A stretch of DNA of 6,708 bases. Source: RGIG8597 sp045133795 (GTDB taxonomy: Bacteria; Spirochaetota; GWE2-31-10). The translations under genes and the position numbers were made by a program. This document shows, one piece after another, positions 4,575 through 6,708 of this stretch. The DNA lies in the NCBI GenBank assembly GCA_045133795.1, contig JBGUUT010000127.1, positions 1 to 6,708 of the forward strand, given 5' to 3'. Positions within the stretch are counted from its first letter, which is position 1; the number at the start of each line of letters is the position of its first letter. Below the pieces are notes generated by a model. It did no database searches. It was given only the letters and a program-made list of their open reading frames with translations, and was not told where the DNA came from.

Positions 4575-6240
4575 TATAGTTTTTATTATTTTAATGTTTG
4601 TATTATGCGCGTTATTTCTGATTCCGCATGACAAAACTTATAAAGTCGACGATGTAATCTCTCCGGTTAGTTTTGTATTAAATGGGGAAGAGTTTGTATT
4701 CAAGGATGTTACAACACTTGACTCTGCATATACTTTAAAAAATTCCGAACTCGCCAAAAAACTTAATATTACGGAAGACGAAGCATTTATTCTCGGGCAT
4801 CTTGGGAAATACTGGGCATCAAATTTGATGAAAGGAAGAGATGTTTATATTAAAAACGGTGAGGATTTAATATATTTAAAATACAGTTATTATCAGAAGT
4901 TTTTGTACTCCGGATTTTGTATAAAAGACTCCAAACCTTATTTTCAAGAAGGGTTTGATAAAAAGTTGAAAGAAATCAGACGGGCAAAATATCAGGTTTT
5001 GGATTTGGAAACGGAAAAAGTTTATCAAATAAATGATAAAGAAGTTCCTAAATTAAAAAATTATATTTTAATAAGAAAATCTCATCTTCCTAAAAAGCCT
5101 GTAATATTCTTGCCGCGTATTACTTCTCCGGAACAAATTTTTGAAAAAGGTAAGATTAAAATTTTTTTTGCAGATTCTACCACGAAACTTAAACCTGACA
5201 GAAACTGTTCGAGTTCTATTTGCAGAGAAATTTTAACAAATATTAATAACGCGCAGGACTCTATTGATATGGCGATTTATGGGTATTCAAGGGTTCCTGT
5301 GATTGAAAAGGCTCTTTCCGGAGCTATGAAGCGCGGAGTAAAAATCAGATTGGTTTATGACTTGGATTCATCGGGGAAAAATATTTACCCTGATACAGAT
5401 ACTATTGTTAAACTTCTTTCGGATAATATAAGTGACAAGGTTTCTTCGGAGGCCGGAAATATCATGCATAACAAGTTTTATATTTTCGATGACAAGATTT
5501 TGATAACAGGTTCTGCAAATCTTTCGCATACGGATATGTCAGGTTTTAATTCTAACAGCATTGTGGTTATAGAATCCGCAGAAACGGCAAAGATTTATAA
5601 AACAGAATTTGAACAAATGTATGCGGGAAAATTCCATAATGCGAAAGTTTCACAGCCTCGAAAAGAAATTAATTTGGACGGAATTTCTTTAAGAATTTAT
5701 TTTTCGCCTCAGGATAGAAGTGTTACAAATGCAGTGCTGCCGCTTATTAAAAATGCTAAGAAATATATTTATATGCCGGCATTTACAGTTACGGAACCAA
5801 GAGTTGTGAATGAGTTAATAAATGCGAAAAACCGCGGAGTAGAGGTAAAACTGATAGTTGATGCTCTCAATGCTTCAAATAAGTCTTCCAAACATCAATC
5901 GCTCAGAGATTCAGGTGTTTTGGTTAAAACAGAAAATTATGCAGGTAAAATGCATTCAAAATCAATAATTATTGATGACGAGTATACGGTTATCGGTTCA
6001 ATGAATTTTTCCAAAAGCGGTGAGGCTAAGAATGACGAAAATCTGATTGTGATAAAAGATACAGCTATTGCTAAGTTTTATAAAGAATTTTTCCTGTATC
6101 AATGGCAGAAGATAGACAATAAGTGGCTTAAGTATAATGCTCGCGCAGAAGGAAAAGATTCAATCGGATCTTGTGAAGACGGGCTTGACAATAATTACGA
6201 TAATCTTATTGATAAAGATGATCCGGCATGTCGGGGATAA
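4555..6240 (+). CDS. Membrane-anchored or secreted phospholipase D-like protein with two HKD motifs
   Basis: The protein has 561 aa. Residues 5-23 are a hydrophobic segment after a basic start (MLKKS), a signal anchor or signal peptide without a clear lipobox, so the rest should lie outside the cytoplasm. Residues about 38-200 form a lysine- and tyrosine-rich region that I do not recognise. Two PLD domains follow. The first has MHNKFYIFDD (His305, Lys307, Asp312) and GSAN (319-322); the second has MHSKSIIIDD (His467, Lys469, Asp474) and GSMN (481-484). Both HxKx4D motifs are intact, so one chain can form a full active site. Such enzymes break or exchange phosphodiester bonds in phospholipids or nucleic acids; cardiolipin synthase-like, phospholipase and nuclease roles all remain open. 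The tail (540-559) is Cys-framed and Asp-rich (CEDGLDNN...IDKDDPAC), like calcium-loop tails of secreted proteins. The ATG lies within the end of the deacetylase gene, with only a weak GAG as ribosome site, which points to coupling with that gene. No clear terminator follows. Confidence 0.87.
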   Translation: MLKKSLSIVFIILMFVLCALFLIPHDKTYKVDDVISPVSFVLNGEEFVFKDVTTLDSAYTLKNSELAKKLNITEDEAFILGHLGKYWASNLMKGRDVYIKNGEDLIYLKYSYYQKFLYSGFCIKDSKPYFQEGFDKKLKEIRRAKYQVLDLETEKVYQINDKEVPKLKNYILIRKSHLPKKPVIFLPRITSPEQIFEKGKIKIFFADSTTKLKPDRNCSSSICREILTNINNAQDSIDMAIYGYSRVPVIEKALSGAMKRGVKIRLVYDLDSSGKNIYPDTDTIVKLLSDNISDKVSSEAGNIMHNKFYIFDDKILITGSANLSHTDMSGFNSNSIVVIESAETAKIYKTEFEQMYAGKFHNAKVSQPRKEINLDGISLRIYFSPQDRSVTNAVLPLIKNAKKYIYMPAFTVTEPRVVNELINAKNRGVEVKLIVDALNASNKSSKHQSLRDSGVLVKTENYAGKMHSKSIIIDDEYTVIGSMNFSKSGEAKNDENLIVIKDTAIAKFYKEFFLYQWQKIDNKWLKYNARAEGKDSIGSCEDGLDNNYDNLIDKDDPACRG

Positions 6241-6332
6241 AGTGTAAGAATAAATAATAGTTTTATTGTAATGCTGAATAGCCGGTGAAATGTGACAGTT
6301 GTTTTCTTAGTAAGACATTTTATCAGGCGTAT
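6241..6332. other. Intergenic stretch with no recognised feature
   Basis: These 92 AT-rich bases follow the PLD stop. I see no reading frame with a ribosome site, no GC-rich hairpin with a T tract, and no copy of the palindromes that begin right after it. Confidence 0.6.
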
Positions 6333-6363
6333 TTCAGGATGACAGGGTGGAGTTCAGGATGAC
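6333..6363 (+). repeat. Two A right halves in 20-bp tandem
   Basis: TTCAGGATGAC occurs at 6333-6343 and 6353-6363, separated by AGGGTGGAG. The same tandem recurs at 6443-6473, where the first half belongs to a complete A element. The left arm of A is missing at 6333, so this copy looks truncated. Confidence 0.8.
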
Positions 6364-6369
6364 GGTTAT

Positions 6370-6395
6370 GTCATTCCGAATTTATTTCGGAATCT
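6370..6395 (+). repeat. Palindromic element B, copy 1
   Basis: Stem ATTCCGAA (6373-6380), loop TTTAT, stem TTCGGAAT (6386-6393). It is identical to the other two B copies. Confidence 0.85.
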
Positions 6396-6427
6396 TGCCA
6401 GCTAGGAAGTGTAACTTATGACTGGTA

Positions 6428-6453
6428 AGATCCTGAAACGAGTTCAGGATGAC
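6428..6453 (+). repeat. Palindromic element A, copy 1
   Basis: Stem ATCCTGAA (6430-6437), loop ACGAG, stem TTCAGGAT (6443-6450). It differs from copy 2 by one loop base only. Confidence 0.85.
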
Positions 6454-6479
6454 AGGGTGGAGTTCAGGATGACGGTTAT

Positions 6480-6505
6480 GTCATTCCGAATTTATTTCGG
6501 AATCT
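6480..6505 (+). repeat. Palindromic element B, copy 2
   Basis: It is identical to B copy 1. The spacer to the next A (6506-6527) differs in length and sequence from the other two B-to-A spacers: 22 instead of 32 nt. Confidence 0.85.
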
Positions 6506-6527
6506 TGCCGGAGGAGGTATTCTGGAT

Positions 6528-6553
6528 AGATCCTGAAACAAGTTCAGGATGAC
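6528..6553 (+). repeat. Palindromic element A, copy 2
   Basis: Stem ATCCTGAA (6530-6537), loop ACAAG, stem TTCAGGAT (6543-6550). With B copy 3 it forms the simplest A-B unit, the two elements being separated by only AGTTAT. Confidence 0.85.
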
Positions 6554-6559
6554 AGTTAT

Positions 6560-6585
6560 GTCATTCCGAATTTATTTCGGAATCT
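6560..6585 (+). repeat. Palindromic element B, copy 3
   Basis: It is identical to B copies 1 and 2. It is followed by the same 32-nt spacer as copy 1, apart from the last two bases (TA versus AT), which come before the next A. Confidence 0.85.
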
Positions 6586-6617
6586 TGCCAGCTAGGAAGT
6601 GTAACTTATGACTGGAT

Positions 6618-6632
6618 AGATCCTGAAACAAG
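6618..6632 (+). repeat. Truncated palindromic element A, copy 3
   Basis: AGATCCTGAAACAAG matches A copy 2 and then breaks off within the hairpin. The expected right arm TTCAGGATGAC is replaced by ATTCTGTTGAA. This marks the right edge of the cluster. Confidence 0.75.
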
Positions 6633-6708
6633 ATTCTGTTGAAAAAGTCAAGTACTTTTTAATTTTTTCTTGGGGAAAAATGTATATTTATTTGAGCCAT
6701 TTTTTGCA

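Larger units (their letters stand above)
6333..6632. repeat. Mosaic cluster of two related palindromic elements (A and B)
   Basis: About 300 bp without a gene hold two palindromes. A reads AGATCCTGAA-loop-TTCAGGATGAC and B reads GTCATTCCGAA-loop-TTCGGAATCT. Each is 26 bp with an 8-bp perfect stem and 5-base loop. There are two full A, one truncated A, three loose right halves of A, and three full B. B resembles the reverse complement of A (20 of 26 positions), so neighbouring A and B form a larger imperfect inverted repeat. Longer exact direct repeats tie the copies together: 6333-6399 equals 6443-6509 (67 bp, offset 110), and 6365-6425 equals 6555-6615 (61 bp, offset 190). The array follows the deacetylase-PLD operon and could fold in its mRNA tail. 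It resembles dispersed palindromic repeats of bacterial genomes in general style; no transposase is nearby. Confidence 0.9.

Noticed and set aside
3996..4634. Minus-strand open frames across the deacetylase and PLD start
   Set aside because: They are antisense to coding sequence, low in complexity (Phe, Ile, Asn rich), and lack proper initiation signals.
6333..6632. CRISPR array
   Set aside because: The repeats are palindromes in alternating types, spacers are few and mostly identical to each other, and no cas gene is present.
6642..6670. Possible terminator AAAAAGT-CAAGT-ACTTTTT followed by a T-rich stretch
   Set aside because: The stem has only one G-C pair and would be too weak for a confident call.
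6672..6708. Possible new gene start: GGGGA followed by ATG at 6680 with an open frame to the window edge
   Set aside because: Only nine codons are visible (MYIYLSHFL), too little to support a coding call.

Overview
The window looks like a piece of an AT-rich bacterial chromosome using the standard code. TGA is a true stop and one gene starts with TTG. Shine-Dalgarno sites of the AGGAG/GAGGA type precede most genes. The pilin-like protein starts with a type III prepilin signal of the form YTLAEVLITLGIIG, and its later part has the YIDINGYEGNN...FFVGANGKIVP pattern. This style is common in gut Gastranaerophilales (Melainabacteria/Vampirovibrionia, non-photosynthetic relatives of Cyanobacteria). 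That placement is an inference from sequence style and was not tested.

Left part, 1-1700. The window opens inside the 3' end of ileS (isoleucyl-tRNA synthetase, zinc-binding tail). A perfect 11-bp palindrome follows, then a gene for a GlmS-type SIS-domain protein that has the sugar-isomerase half but no glutaminase half. A small gene of unknown function (79 aa) on the minus strand converges on it, with 5 bp between the two stop codons.

Middle, 1701-3716, minus strand. A glycosyltransferase of the GtrB/ArnC/FlmF2 type (GT2 domain plus two C-terminal membrane helices) is followed by a type IV pilin-like protein. The GT stop codon lies inside the Shine-Dalgarno site of the pilin gene. A strong hairpin with A and T tracts on both sides ends this transcript and could also stop plus-strand transcription.

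Right part, 3717-6240, plus strand. Divergent from the GT gene, with overlapping promoter-like sites in the 60-bp gap, is a YdjC/ChbG/HpnK-family deacetylase starting with TTG. It overlaps by 20 bp a membrane-anchored or secreted protein with two phospholipase D (HKD) motifs and a Cys-framed, Asp-rich C-terminal tail. A GT2 that loads a sugar on undecaprenyl phosphate beside a YdjC deacetylase recalls the FlmF2/NaxD pair of Francisella, which makes undecaprenyl-phosphate galactosamine for envelope modification. I propose, as inference, that this locus makes or remodels an amino-sugar decoration of the cell envelope.

Right end, 6241-6708. No gene was found here. The stretch carries a mosaic cluster of two related palindromic elements, called A and B. 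They lie in opposite orientation, and their stem differences are fully compensated. This is the most unusual DNA-level structure in the window.
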